Below are positions 1 to 13,700 of a stretch of 64,000 nucleotides of DNA, in pieces (positions within the stretch are counted from its first letter, which is position 1; each line of letters opens with the position of its first letter). Where the stretch lies: assembly GCF_023091745.1 (NCBI RefSeq), contig NC_068910.1:183203170-183267169 (forward strand). Reading direction: 5' to 3'. The position numbers were made by a program, and so were the translations under genes. Source of the stretch: Budorcas taxicolor (lineage: Eukaryota > Chordata > Mammalia > Artiodactyla > Bovidae). The notes beneath the pieces were generated by a model that ran no database searches, was not told where the DNA came from, and saw only the letters and a program-made list of their open reading frames with translations.

Positions 1-486
1 TAAAACTAGTACACCTGCTTCCTTTGTGCTTTGTTCTGTCCAAACAGTGTGCAGAGAAAGGCTTTAGATATGCTACCCCTGTGGCTCAAATTCATGTTAA
101 ATTTGATTCATGTCAGGTCGTCCTTTTGCAGAAACTTCATGTAAGAGCAAAGGCTACATTGCTGTAAGATATCCAAGGTGGTGAGATTCTGGGGTATCTA
201 AATACTGTCTTGGCATTCTCAAGGCACACAGTTGCTAGGAGTGGTGAGCCAAATTCTTGACTTCTTCCATGAAGCCTCTAAACCACTCCTTAGTTTCATT
301 CCACCTGCCACCACCTGTGCTGTTCCTGGGGAAGGCCAGCACACCACAGGGCCACTCGGTCCTGGAGGCCAGCAAGGTCATCCTCAGCCCAGCAGTGGGG
401 CTTTGAATTCACTCTGAGTTCCCAGCTGTGCACAGGGTTCTTGGTCCGGTAGCGATGGCAGCCCAAGAGTTCAGGACTGTCTGTGT

Positions 487-668
487 TGTTGTTTAGTTGC
501 TAAGTTGTATCAGACTCTTTGCAATCCCATGGACTCACAGCCCACCAGGCTCCATGGGATTTTCCAGGCAAGAATACTAGAGTAGGTTGCCATTTCCTTC
601 TCCAGGGATCAAACCCACATCTCCTGGATTGGCAGGCGGATTCTTTACCACTGAGCTACCAGGGAAGC
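487..668 (-). repeat. Bov-tA SINE
   Basis: Antisense copy of the ruminant tRNA-derived SINE: starts near TTAGTTGCTAAG and ends CTACCAGGGAAGCT, the complement of its usual 5' end. Confidence 0.9.
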
Positions 669-1675
669 TTCAAAGATTTGGGCCACAATTTTATATTAAC
701 TTAAAACAAAAGAGAAAATGTAACTGCCTGCCTTTTTAGCCCTTCCCAGTTGTAACAAAAACGTAAGGAAAAATGTCTCTGGAGACGGATATCTGCAAAA
801 CAAAACAAAAGAATTTTCTGGCAAAGGGAAGGGAAAATGAGTTCTGTGATCTGGTTTCCACATCCCTAAATAACCAGCAATGGGGAAAGGCAAGGCATCT
901 CTCTGAGAAACCTTGTTACCAAACTGTGGAGCCGACACCCCCCAGGGAGAGCAGCATGGAGGCAGTGTTAACTCCCATCAGGTCACACGCCAGCTGACGG
1001 CGAGCTAGTGATGGGGCTGCTCCTAACCTCCCAGTGCGTCATCTACACTACGGTTATGGCAATACACCAAGCAGATGTCCAAAATTAGCGCTCATTTCTA
1101 GAGTGAGGAAGAAGAAACCATCCTAACCATTTTGGTAATTTAGATCCCAAACTGTTGTGCTGGGAAATTCATTTAGAAGATATAAAAACTACTGGGATTC
1201 TGAGAGAGGCAGCCAAGATTCCAGCAAGTAAGTCTATTTTCTCCCCAAATAACTTAACTCAGCTCTACCTGCTTCTTGTTCTTCATCAAAATAAAATGAA
1301 TGCAAGCAGTGTCTGTGCAAACCAGGCTTATCACTAAAGGGACAGTAAGTTCAACATTGGTAGGAAAATGAAAATCAGAGGGACTCTCTGAATGAACCAT
1401 AGTGGAAATAAGGCCGTGTTACATGAAAAATATGAATCTTTAAACTCTGCATCAACATGATATGGGAACCGAGTCCAATTGGGAGGATGTCAAATTCACG
1501 TTTCCCCAGTACAGTCATCTCAGGATATAAGCTCGACGAGCAGACTTGAGTGGAAAGGGGCGCAGAACTGCTCACACCACTAATGATTCTCTTTTGCACA
1601 CTCACCTTTGCTTGCTCAGCTGAAGCTACTCAATTAAATTAAGCAACTGCCTTCTTATAGAGCAATTCAGTTCTA

Positions 1676-2037
1676 GAGGGCTTTCAAACTGTAGTACTGA
1701 AGAAGACTCTTGAGAGCCCCTTGGACAGCAAGATCAAACCAGTCACTCCTAAAGAAAATCAACCCTGAATACTCATTGGAAGGACTGATGCTGAAGCTGA
1801 AGCTCTAATACTTTGGCCACCTGATTCAAAGAGCCGGCTCACTGGAAAAGACCCTGATGCTGGGAAAGATAGAAGGCAAGAGGAGAAGGGGACGACAGAG
1901 GATGAGATGGTTGGATGGCATTACTGACTCAGTGGACATGCATTTTAGCAAACTCTGAGAGACAGTGAAGAATAGGGAAGCCCAGTGTGCCGCAGTCCTT
2001 GGGGTTGCAGAGTCGGACATGACTGAGTGAACCACCA
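1676..2037 (+). repeat. BovB (RTE) LINE 3' end
   Basis: Degenerate C-terminal coding part of the BovB ORF followed by its 3' tail (GAGTCGGACATGACTGAGTG). The frame is broken. Confidence 0.88.
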
Positions 2038-2104
2038 CAAAGTGCCCATGGTTTGTAGGAACACTTTTAGTTATGAGGCAGTAAGGGTTACAAAGAATCA
2101 GGCA

Positions 2105-2455
2105 CAGAGAAAATATTATACTTAGTGAAGTAAGTCAGACAAAAACAGATATTCTATGTTATCACTCATACATAGAATCTAAAAATTATACAAATGAATT
2201 TATATCCAAAACAGAAGCAGACTCACAGACATAGTAAACAAACTTATGGTTACCAAAGGGGAAAAGGGAGGGGAAGGAGCAAGTTAGGAATTTACGATGA
2301 ACAGATACGAACTGCTATACATCAAAAAGATCAACAAGGATATAGTGGAAAGCACAGGGAATTATACTCAATATCTTGTAATAACCTTTATTGGAATATA
2401 ATCTGAAAAAAATAATCACTTTGCTGTATATCTGAAACTAAACGCAAAACTAGAG
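2105..2455 (+). repeat. L1 3' end fragment
   Basis: Matches the artiodactyl L1 3' region: AGTAAGTCAGACA, ACAGACTCACAGACATAG, GCACAGGGAATTATACTCAA and TTTGCTGTATATCTGAAACT occur in the usual order. Confidence 0.85.
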
Positions 2456-3144
2456 AAAATCAAGTCCACACTTCCAAGCAAGACAGGCTTGTACGTCTCA
2501 AGGCCAAGGACTAGAGGCAAAGATAATGCATCTGCTATTTTTCATCCCTTGACAGTGAATTGTGTTCTGTTTGCTTTACTCAGACCACAGTTGGTATGTT
2601 TGAGAGGCTGTCTGTTTTGTTCTAGAAAGGAAGAGGCTGCAATATGTCAGAGACACACACTCCAAGAGAACAGTTAGGGAGGAAAGAACACAAAATACTT
2701 GTCATCTTTAGCTGGGTAACACTGACAGAGTTTACCCAGAAAAGAACACAAAAGGAAACATTTCCGTCTCAAAAAGCCAGGCATGCTCAATACCTAGGGG
2801 CGAGATATCTAGAGGGGACTTTGGATAATGAATCACAAGGAGTGAAAGACCCTTTGTTTTCTGCTCACTCAGGAATGCCCATGCGAGATGTAGAGATCAC
2901 AAGCCTAGCCCAACTCAGCAGAGAGTGTCGCTGCTCACGGCTCTGTCTCAGGATCAACCTGACAGCTTGGCCTCTGCTCAAGAAGCCTGAATCATCATCT
3001 TGGTTGCACACGAATGAGTCAGAGGCTAAAGGACAGGCCCCAGGCCCTCACTGGGAGACAAGCACTGTTAACTTGGCTGTATTAGCTGCTGAATTAGAAA
3101 CACACAGGGAACAGGGTGAAATGAGCACATTGCAAAAACAGCAA

Positions 3145-3290
3145 ATGTCCACCGAGCACTTTATGTATATGAACTGCTTTATCCCAACAGCCTGACCAGG
3201 GAGGTTACTACTTCCCTCCTCCTTTTACATATGGTGGACTGAAGCCAAGAGCCTTCCCCACACTGCAGGGAAATGGCAGAAAGAGAACAC
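3145..3290 (-). repeat. MIR-like fragment
   Basis: Weak resemblance to antisense MIR (GAGCACTTTATGTATATG, then a CCTCCTTTTACATATGGTGG block). Old and uncertain. Confidence 0.4.
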
Positions 3291-3387
3291 ACATGCTGCT
3301 CCTCAGGCTGAGAGATCATCTGCCTGCATTTCTAGACCACCTCCCAGATAGAGGACAAATCACCTGCTATTACTAAATGCTATGGGA

Positions 3388-3775
3388 GGCCGAAGAACCG
3401 ATGCTTTTGAACTGTGGTGTTGGAGAAGACTCTTGAGGGGTCCCTTGGACTGCAAGGAGATCCAACTAGTCCATCCTAAAGGAGATCAGTCCTGAATATT
3501 CATTGGAAGGACTGATGCTGAAGCTGAAACTCCAGTACCTTGGCCACCTGATGTGAAGAACTGACTCACTGGAAAAGACCCTGACGCTGGGAAAGATTGA
3601 GGGCAGGAGGAGAAGGGTCGACAGAGGATGAGATGGTTAGATGGTATCACTGATTCACTGGACATGAACTTGGGCAAACTCTTGGAGTTGATGAGGGATA
3701 GGGAACTCTGGTGTGCTGCAGTCCATGAGGTCACAAAGAGTCAGACACGACTTGGTGACTGAACCACAGCAACAA
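3388..3775 (+). repeat. BovB (RTE) LINE 3' end
   Basis: Begins at AAGAACCGATGCTTTTGAAC and runs to the 3' end GACACGACTTGGTGACTGAA. The coding frame is disrupted. Confidence 0.9.
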
Positions 3776-3821
3776 AGGGAGGCCAGCCTCCCTTAGCTCT
3801 ACACATGACTGCCTCCCTTAG

Positions 3822-4020
3822 GCAGATTTAGTGGCTCAGCCATGTCTGACTCTTTGTGACCCCATGGGCTGTGCAGCCTTCCATGCTCCTCTGTCCATGG
3901 GATTTCCCAGGCAAAGAATACTGTAGTGGGTTGCCATTTCCTTCTCCAGGGAATCCTCCCAGCCCAGGGATCAAACCCTGGTCTCCTGCATTGCAGGCAG
4001 ACTCTTGACTGACCGAGCCA
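3822..4020 (-). repeat. Bov-tA SINE with 10-bp target duplication
   Basis: Antisense Bov-tA flanked by CCTCCCTTAG at 3812-3821 and 4021-4030. A third identical 10-mer lies just outside at 3787-3796. Confidence 0.9.
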
Positions 4021-4189
4021 CCTCCCTTAGTGCTCACAATAACCTTTGGAGGACACCGAGGATGTGTTCAGTAACAAGCCCAACTCCTACTAGGCTGTGA
4101 GTTCAGTAACTATTAACCATCCAGGAAGTGGCTTCTCCAGGATGGGAAGTGAGGGAGGCCAGCTCCACAGGCCCTGCCCTTGACCAGGA

Positions 4190-4300
4190 CACCACACATC
4201 TTATGTCATCCCTACCACAACCACGGAGGGAGCTGTTCACACACTCATTTTAGAGAGCTGAGGCTCAACAGGTTGTACAAGGCAAGTGTTCTTGACCATG
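4190..4300 (-). repeat. MIR-like fragment
   Basis: Contains an antisense-MIR-like order (CATCCCTACCACAACC, then TCATTTTAGAGAGCTGAGGC). Weak. Confidence 0.35.
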
Positions 4301-4581
4301 ACAGAGAGATGATTCATCAGAGGCCCTGGCATCCCAGGAACCAATGGGAACCTTTTCCCACAGAGAGCAAAGTGCCCTCTGGGTTCCTCCAAACGTAAAG
4401 TGATGAATACCAGCAAGGCCCCTCCCCATCACAGCCAAGTTTCTTATGAGAGAAAGGACTTTCCTCAAAGTCTCCACCTGTTTTTGCCCCAAGAATGACA
4501 CTGAGGCACCCCCCACCCCAAATGTGAACCACACCCCGTGCCCTCACCATCCCACACCACAGTTAAACCCTTTGCACTTAC

Positions 4582-4708
4582 GCTTTAAATGCTGGGAGGT
4601 AGGAGTATATAGAAATGCTGCTTAGGTTATAAATAAATGGCAGGTGTTTTCTGATATCTGTTGTTGCCCAGCTGCTAAAAAACGTGTTCAGTAAACCCTG
4701 GTCCCCGC
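4582..4708 (-). CDS. GYG1: GYG1 exon 5 (residues 161-203, carries Tyr195)
   Basis: This 127-base exon begins after a good acceptor (TTTGTTTCTTTCAG) and ends at a strong donor (GC then GTAAGT). It completes the Gly161 codon, encodes 41 full codons (162-202) and ends two bases into codon 203, an alanine. It carries Asp163 and Tyr195, the self-glucosylation acceptor, inside YNLSSISIYSYLPAF. Human has Val at 203; from memory the rabbit protein has Ala there. A CHR-2-like SINE with a long A tail in the transcript sense ends about 100 bases upstream of the acceptor. Confidence 0.96.
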
Positions 4709-7700
4709 CTGAAAGAAACAAACAAATTACAGTCACGGACTTCAAGGACAGGTCAATAATTTTACAGGAATATATAACTGGACCTTTACAAATAGGTACT
4801 AATTCTATTTTTTTTTTTTTTTTTTTCTGGCTGTGCCTCAAGGCTGGTGGGATTTTAGTTCCCCGACCAGGGATTGAACCCAGGCCCTCAGAAGTGAGAG
4901 CCCAGAGTCCTAACCCCTGGACTGCCAGGAAATTCCCACTAATTCCATTTTTAAAATAATAAATTCTATGTCAGGCTCCCGAAGTACATTTTAGAGGGTA
5001 GCCATCTCCCTGAGCTAATTCATTAACTGAGCAAATATTGACTGAGAAGCTACTACGTGCCAGACACCAGCCCAGGCACTAGAGAATCAACTGTAAGCAG
5101 AGACAGGGCCATCATCTCTAGGACAGTCTGGGTAGGGTGGAAAGGTGTACACAGCTGTACGAGGGATGCACAGGTGGGCTGACAACTGCTGCTGGAGAGA
5201 AGGTGGGCAGAACACACAGCACCACAGACCCGAGGAGGGCAAAACGTGCAGCTCTGGGAAGAAGACCTGGAAGGCGGCCTGGCTAAGTGGACTGCAGAGG
5301 AGGGCGGGGGCCACCTGGCACCAGGTGGGTCTCCAAGAGGTAGGCAACAACTAGACCACCCCAGGCTTGGACTTTAGACTGTTCTCGGTTAAAGATTTTA
5401 GACTTTAGGTTAAAGAGCAATGGGACAGGGTTTCCCTGGTGGCTCAGTGATTAAACAAAAAAATCCACCTGCCAATGCTGGGGACACGGGTTCCAACCCT
5501 GATCCAGGAAGATCCCATATGCTGGAGAGTAACTAAGCTTGTGCAACTACTAAGCCTGTGCTCTAGAATCTGGGAGCCACGACTACTGAAGTCTGAACAC
5601 CCCAGAGCCCATGCCCTGCAACAAGAGAAGCCACCACAATGAGCAGCCCACACATCACAACTGGAGAGTAGCCCACACAGCAAAAGGACGCAGCACAGCC
5701 AAAAATAAACAAATGAACAAATAAATAGCAATATTTTTAAAGGTCAGATAGCAAATTTTTTTTTTTAAAGAAAGAGAAATGGTACAGAAAAAGTCAAAAG
5801 CAAAAAAGAGCAAACTGGGATAGTAGAATTACTTCTGAAGCCCCCAGCATTGATGGAAGGGTGATGGACAGCAGGCCATGTCACCCTGGTGCACCCTTCT
5901 GCCACCAACCACACCTCCAGGCAGGTCAGTTCTCACTGGGCTAATGTCAACAGCAGCCACAAACACTTAGCACAATGATTGCTCAGACCCTGGGGGTTCC
6001 TGGACCTCACACTTTTCTTAGATAGTGAGGACCATGCCACTCATTTAAAAGAAAACAATAAAAATCTCAACAGCTAAGAACAAGACCTAAATCATAAACA
6101 CACAAGTAACCAGTCACTAAGCCACTTCAAAACACATTCAACCACATAGCCCATGTGCGTCTCACCTTAGGCTCAGAGCCTAAGAAACACCCAGAACCAG
6201 AGACTCCCATGAATCAGAACAGCAGCTCAGGTGTGCAGGTGTTCACAGGTGTGTGCAGGTGTGTGTATCTGTGCTTAGGAGGGAGGGAGGGTGACAGGCA
6301 AAGAGAATCCTGCTCTTTCAAAGTGCAAGGCTGGTAAACCGCACAGTTACTTCCCTCCCTGGTTCACTCTGCACTAAGACCTAGTTTCCTTTCTAAACAT
6401 ACCCAAATTGGCTGTCATTATTATTTGATTTTTCTTGGTTCTGAAAAAGACTTTAAAGATCTGGAGATGTATTTAATATTCAGAGCTCAGTAGTAAGATC
6501 AGGGCATTAGGCTTAAAGTCCAAATGTACCTTACCTACCCTCTGTGTGTCCCATCCTTTCCAAATGCCTTCGATCAACTCTATGGATCAAAGGCATCATT
6601 GAGCTAACTGTCTGGAGTGACCTCACATGGAGCAATCTCTCTGTATCAGAAAGTTCTGACAGGCCCCCATTACTTAAGGGACAAGTAGCTCAACAGAGAA
6701 TCAAGGTTGGTGGACTGTGTCAATGCATCAATTCCTGTTGCAGAATTACACTTATATAAGATGTTACCATTGGGGAAACAGCGTGAATGAAGTGTATATG
6801 GGGTCTCTCTCTACATTTTTTTAAGCTGCATGTAAATCTACAATTCACTCAAAAAAGTTTTTTTAAAGTTCAAAGATTCATGTGGCTAAAATGCAAAATG
6901 CATTTGAACTGTTAGTCATTAGATTCTAGATTCCACAAGGACAGAGATTATGGCTCTTTCTGCTTATCACTGTAATTCTAGCAGCTAGCAGAATGCCTTA
7001 CACATGGGTAAGTTATTTGTAGAATGAACAAAAGAACCATGAAGAAGGACATTAATGGCAGAAAAGCTGAAACAACTTCAATATTCCACCATAGAAGAGT
7101 GTTTAGTATACTGTGATACTAACCACTCCCTGAACATTATTCAGCCATTAAAACCAGCGGTTATAAAGACCATCAATACACTGTGTAATATAAAAATATA
7201 CAATGACACGTTATAACTAAGAACATACGTGTGTGTGTGTGCGCTCAGTTGTGTACGACTCTCTGTGACCCCGTGGACTGTAGCCTGTCAGGCTCCTCTG
7301 TCCATGGAATTCTCCAGGCAAGAATACTGGAGTGGGTTGCCATTTCCTTTTCTGGGGGATTTTCCCAACCCGGGGATCGAACCCTCATCTCCTGGGTCTC
7401 CTGTATTGGCAGGCAGATTCTTTATCACTGAGGAAGCCCCAAGAACATACACACTGCTACCAGAAGATAATAAATTCAACAACAGTAGTAGTGTGAGGGG
7501 ATTGGTGTTACCGATGTTCCCTCACTCCAACTTTTCCTTAATATTGTTACATTATTTTGGTAATTCTATCATATTAATAATACAATTTGGGAAAGAATGA
7601 GAATTGTGCCAAGACCTTTTCTTTCCATTTTTCACTTATTTATTTTCAGTATGAAATATATTATCAAAAGAAAAACATATGTGTATGTTATAAAGCATAC

Positions 7701-10700
7701 AACAACACTAAATATACCCAATATCCAACTGAAAAACTCATACACTACCAACACTGTTTAAATTATCTGTGGGGGTTCCCTTACCCAATGTCACTGCCCC
7801 CAACCTCAGAAGGAACTATTTATTATGAAATTTGTTTGTAATTATCTTGATTTCCTTTAGCGCATGTGTGTGTGTCTTCAGACAATATATGTATTTTCAC
7901 TTGTTTTTGAACTTTATAAAACTAGGCATCATACTATGTATCTTTTTCTACTACTTGCTTTTTCCTGCCACATTTAAAGACTTTTCTTTTAAAATTAAGC
8001 AATTCCACTTAAAATGACTACTGATGACACTGTAATGCAGACAAGAAATCCAATTCCACGAAGGTCAGAAGAGTTAAGCATAAAGCAGGACTCCCCAGTC
8101 TGACAGGGCGAGCCTGGGAAACAGGAGTCGAGAGCTCTGTTGATTCCTCAGAGCCCCTGGCCAGCTGCCTCCAGCCACAAAAGGCCACTTCCGCTCACTC
8201 TCAGGTACCCTCCAAACACCATCAGTCCCTCAGCTGTGTGCCATGGCAGGGCTGAGAAGCACTGCTAGAACAGGAAACAAGCAAGAAGTGGAAGAGACAG
8301 GGCAGCAGACGTGTGAATCAATGGTACGCATTCAACTGGTTAGTCCTTACACCCTCAACGAGGACCCTACCTCTCAGGGCACAGAACATACAGACCATGA
8401 GACTTCCATGGCCACTGACTTCATTATGTACTATGAAGGGTGACCCTTTAGTCAAAAGTGGTGGATTAAAAATAGAATTAAATACCACCTAGAAGTCTAT
8501 GGCTTCTTATATAATTTTTTAATTCAGTCATCTGGCAACCCACTCCAGTATCCTTGCCTGGAAAATCTCATGGACAGAGGGGCCTGGAGGGCTGCAGTCC
8601 ACGCGGTCACAAAGAGTCGGGCATGACTGAGCGACTAACACAACACAACAAAAACCATCTTCTCCCAAATGTACAATTGTACATCTCAAGATCATGCAAA
8701 ACTATGTTTTAGTTTCACTAGAAAAATCTGTGTTTGGTGCTATCAATATCCTTTCATTGGAAGTCCCTAAACTCGAGCACACTTTAAAGCAGAATGCAAA
8801 TCTAAGCAGGTCTGTGCTACAAGACATACAAGGATGTAATGAAGGCTGCTGAATTTTCCCAACGAAAACCTCAGGACTTTTGTCCAGTACATTCTAGTCA
8901 GGCTTCCAGAGGCAACTTTATTTCTTTTGACAGGTTAAGACACTGTTCATCTCAATCAGCTCAGAAGCAACAAGCATGATTAGCAGACATGCCAGCAGCT
9001 GTGATCCAGCAAGCGTGGGTGTGGTGACACAGGTGAGAGACAGACAGAAAGGAAATGGAACAAGAGACGCATGGCACCTGTTCTGCAACAAAAGCAAACA
9101 TCAGAATTCTGTATCTTCCTTCCCCCAGGCTGGCCAAGTGCTAGTGATAACGTTACAACCACTCAGTATTTCCAGGTCTTTTGACCAGAGTCAGGAACCT
9201 GATAAACATGACCATATCACAGCACTTATCAGAAACTGTGTCCATTATTTTATGAGACAGAAATGGAATTGCATGCTGTTATGTTTTCTAATGTGTGCAC
9301 TATTCAGTGCTTAAGTATTGTGTGTGCTTTCCCATAGTTTGTTGGCAGCTGGCTTGCCTACTAAGAATAGCAGGGCAGAGTAGAATGAATTTTGGTTTAA
9401 ACATGAACCTGAATTTCTCAGCCCCAAGGAAATGTTACCCTAGAACCATGTTGCTCAACACAAGGATCCAGAAGTAGGGGCACCACCTGAGAGTTTGACA
9501 GAACTGTGGAATAGTAAGTCCCCAATCCCACAGAATCAGAACGCTCATTTGAATCCTTAGATGCTTTGTTTGCATATTAAAATCTGAGAAGCACTGGTCT
9601 AGGGTCTTTTAGCCCACTCCAGTACTCTTGCCTGGAAAATCACATGGATGGGGGAGCCTGGTAGGCTGCAGTTCATGGGGTTTCGAAGAGTCGGACACGA
9701 CTGAGCAACTTCACTTTCACTTTTCACTTTCCTGCATTGGAGAAGGAAATGGCAACCCACTCCAGTGTTCTCGCCTGGAGAATCCAGGGACCGGGGAGCC
9801 TGGTGGGCTGCCGTCTCTGGGGTCACACAGAGTTGGACATGACTGAAGCAACTTAGCAGCGGCAGCAGCAGGGTCTTTTAGAGAATGACCCTTTTTAAAT
9901 TTTATTATATTAGAGAATGTCACTCTCAGAAATGTCGTTTCTATAGAAAATGTCTGAGGTTATATAAATTACATATAGGTACTCTAGAATGACGACTAAA
10001 ATCGGGTCCAGCTTTCAAATGGTTTTCAGCCTAATCAGGGAATAGAAGAGCATAAACCAAGCAAACAATTTAAAGCAAAATATGGTTAATATTATAGGAG
10101 AGGGATGGGCTCCCCAGGTGGCTCAGTGGTAAAGAATCCACACGAGATGCAGGTTTGATCCCTGGGTCAGGAAGATTCCCTGGAGAAGGAAATGGCAACC
10201 CACTCCAGTATTCTTGCCTGGAAAATCTCATGGACAGAGGAGCCTGGCAGGCAACAGTCCACGGGGTCGCAAAGAGTTGACACGACTTAGTGACTGAACA
10301 ACATAAGCGAGAGATACACAAACGCTGAAATGAAAATGTGACTCAGTCCTTAACATTGAATTCCTATAACAGGCTCAGCAGGTGTTATCACTCTTGTCTA
10401 CAGAGAGCATGCCAAAGATACTAAGTTACTGTTTGTGAGTATTCCAGCTCTTGGGGATATTTCCATCAGGTTTACTAAGGATCATCGGATTAACCCAGGT
10501 GGCTCACGGGAATCCAGGTACTTTGAGTTTTGGTCTTAGCATCACTGCATCTCGCCGGCCTCAATCCATTTAAACCAAGAACGATTGATTTATTTTACCA
10601 TTTCACGTTCAGCTTTTCTCACTTTAAAAAATACTTTAAATAATCAAGCTATTAAATAATTACATGGGTGCAAGTTATTTGTGGTTTAAATTTCACTTTC

Positions 10701-13700
10701 TCAATTTAAGGCAGCTCCTCCTAAGTCTAGATTCTTTTAGCACTCTGAATTTATCAGATTCATGATTACGTAATTGTGTAATTAGGTGTTAAATGTAAGG
10801 TCTCATAAAATATACAGTGAACAAACTTTATACAGGTAGGGTTAAAAAAAAACTGTATTATTTACTTATCTATTCCTAGCCCTTAAACTTAGTATCTTCC
10901 CCAGATGAGGAGCTCAAATTATTTTTTTTCAATACTATAGGAATGGATTACAGAAATGAAGACAAAATCAATCATCTGCAAAAATACTTCTAAACCCATA
11001 AAACAATTCGAGACTATCAACTGTGCTGCTGATTAAAAAAGACAAAGTAACTTATAGACACAGAAAACAAACTAACGGGTGCCAGTGGGGAAAGGGAAGT
11101 GGAGACAAGATAGGGGTCGGGGGGTTAAGAGGTACCGACTACTATGTATAAAATAAGCTACATGGATAGACTGTCCAGCACAAGGACTATGGCCAATATT
11201 TTGTAATAACTATGAGAGGAGTGTAACCTTTAAAAATGGTGAATCACTATGTTGTACACCCGAAACTTACATATATTATAAATCAACCACATCTCATTAA
11301 TAAAACACATCCACTATTTTAACAATCAAAAGACGAAATATTTCTAGACATTACAGCTTAGAGGGGAAAAACAGTAGCTGCAGAGATAGAAGACTTAAGT
11401 GTCCTCATTTCTAAAATGCGGAATAGATCAACTGCTTTCTCTAGTCAGGGCAATGAATTTTAAGTAATTAATCTGTAATAGAGTCAGTGTAATATTTTCC
11501 TCCATCCTGTACCATTCCCAGGATATATTTTCACGAATGTTGCAGCATGTGATGATCCACTGGAAGAGAAGACATAAAACTACACTCATACAACCCAGCC
11601 ACAGCTTCAAGAAAGACTGTCTGCTTCAGACCTTGCCAGACTGTCTGGCAAGCGGCTGTCCAAACTGGATCCATGCCGGTGCCCAGCACAGCCATATAGC
11701 AGGCCTTCAATAAGTATCTACTGAACTAATATATTAATGAATAAATAAATGACTACTTCACAAAACTGTTAAGGAATAAATGAAGTAAAATGACCCCCCT
11801 AAGAGCCTGTACACATGAACACTTTAGTTCTTCCTTCCGTCTCTATTTCTCAAGAGTTCATGATCTCTGCTGGTTACGAGGCTAGAAACAGATGGCTAAG
11901 TTAAAAAAAAAATACTCATGGGTAGGTACAGTGTGATAAAAATAGCTCTTAAAAATTGTGTGTACTCATTTATTTTGCTACATGATATGACTTTTGCTTT
12001 TCATCTTTATTCAAGATAGTACCCAAACTATCAATTAAAATTTAATTACTGAATGATATAAACACAAGAGAACATAGTAATTTTCAAAGCAACTGACAAC
12101 ACAGCTTAAGGACTATATAGCCACAAGTAGCCTAGTCTGTGGGCAACTGGGGAAAGCCTACCATGAGCACCTGTCAAAGTGGAACCTTTCACGTCAGGGG
12201 ACCGGGTGAGGCACATCTGAATTTCTGAGCATCTCTGGTTTGAAGAAGACAAGTGCTATCTGGGAATACCTCTCTCCTTCACTCCTGTTTTGGACAGCTT
12301 GAATCCAAACTAATTGCGAAGGTTAGAGAAGGTAGCAATGGGGTCAATTTTACACTTTAAAATTTAGAATTTAGAACCAATTCTTTTAAAATTATTTAAA
12401 AACTTCGTTGTATTCTCCCAGTTTACATTTCCAAGCACAGAAAAAAATTTCAGTTTAAGGGTCTCAGTGGCCCCTTAAAATCAGCATAGGGAACACACAG
12501 TTTAATGAACTCACAGCAGATTTTAGATTCTGTTGAAGGAAAACCATACCTAACATTCTACACCAATTTACTCTGTTCTATTTTTTTTTTGAAAATTCAA
12601 CAGACCAAAATTTCATGACTTCAAAAAAAGTTTAGGGTATTTAGATTACACTAATGAATTTCATTTTTTTAAAAGATGGATACTTGAAATTGGAAAATAT
12701 GAATTCTAATTTTTCACTTAGGTTTTTGAAGGTAATACATGGAAACGAAATTGAATATATAGCAACTGTCAAGCACTAAACGTTTCAACTGTATCAGTTC
12801 AGTTGCTCAGTTGTGTCCAACTCTTTGGGACCCCAGGGACTGCAGCACGCCAGGATTCCCTGTCTATCACCAACTCCCGGAGCTTACTCAAGCTAATGTC
12901 CATAGAGTCAGTGATGCCATCCAACCATTTCAACTGTATAGGCATCCTTAATTTAGGATACTCTGGAGTCATGGGAGGAAAGGAAATAAAAATCTCAACT
13001 TGCATCCAGATTAATTTAATCAAATGAAGAGTCAAGTGAATCAGCCTTATTGTACTCTCATGTGTGGAGATAAAACTGCTGACTAGTATCTACGAAATCA
13101 TCACCTCTCTCCTTCTCACTGTTAAGTCCTGAAGTTGACCTTATCTTGTCAGTCTATAAAATGTTACTGTGTATGTGTTTTGCAACAGTTATGGTACAAC
13201 TCTTCAGAAAACATGTAATGTTGGTTATGAAGTAAGTGCAGGACAGTCCACAAATATTAACAGCATAGGAAGTTAGACACTTCATTGTGGGAAATTAAAC
13301 GCCAGCCATGAATTAGGTGTGAAGTCACTAGTTCGAAATTTCTAACACTCTACAGACATTGGGGAAGAAAAGAGATGTCAAGGTCCCTAGCATGATTTGC
13401 CATATTAGGAATATCCTCTTGGTCAGAGGCAAGGGTGCGGTGTGATTAGAGGACTGGTGATTAGAAGCCTTGACAGCCACATTCTTTCACATTAGAAGGG
13501 CTGCAGAAGCAGCTGCAAATACTCAGCCATCAGCAGCCCGCGTGGCTTGTCAGTGGACAACAGGCCCCATCAATTTTTGTTGAACGTATGAGGAGATTAA
13601 GCAGAACTTGCAAGACATTCAGACAGAGATATAGTTATCTGCAAACAGGTTTTCTTTAGCATCAGTCTAAAAACGCTGGGACTGAAGACCCCTGTTCAGT

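Larger units (their letters stand above)
1..4581 (-). other. GYG1: GYG1 intron 5 (partial)
   Basis: No exon encoding glycogenin residues after 203 is found in either strand of this stretch, so exon 6 must lie beyond position 1. The intron holds two Bov-tA copies, two BovB 3' ends, an L1 3' end and weak MIR-like pieces. In 1-480, 670-1670 and 2460-3140 I recognise nothing. A 183-codon plus-strand open frame at 2644-3195 runs into a MIR-like segment and looks fortuitous. Confidence 0.85.

Noticed and set aside
2644..3195. A 183-codon plus-strand open frame in GYG1 intron 5
   Set aside because: No domain, no signal or membrane segment, antisense to an intron, and its end runs into MIR-like sequence. 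It looks like a chance frame.
1..4581. Search for GYG1 exon 6 and later exons
   Set aside because: No minus-strand text encoding the expected continuation after residue 203 was found, so the exons are taken to lie outside the window.
5429..5500. tRNA-like internal promoter boxes in SINE heads
   Set aside because: Boxes such as GGCTCAGTG and GGTTCGATCC-type text belong to tRNA-derived SINEs. No intact cloverleaf tRNA gene is present.
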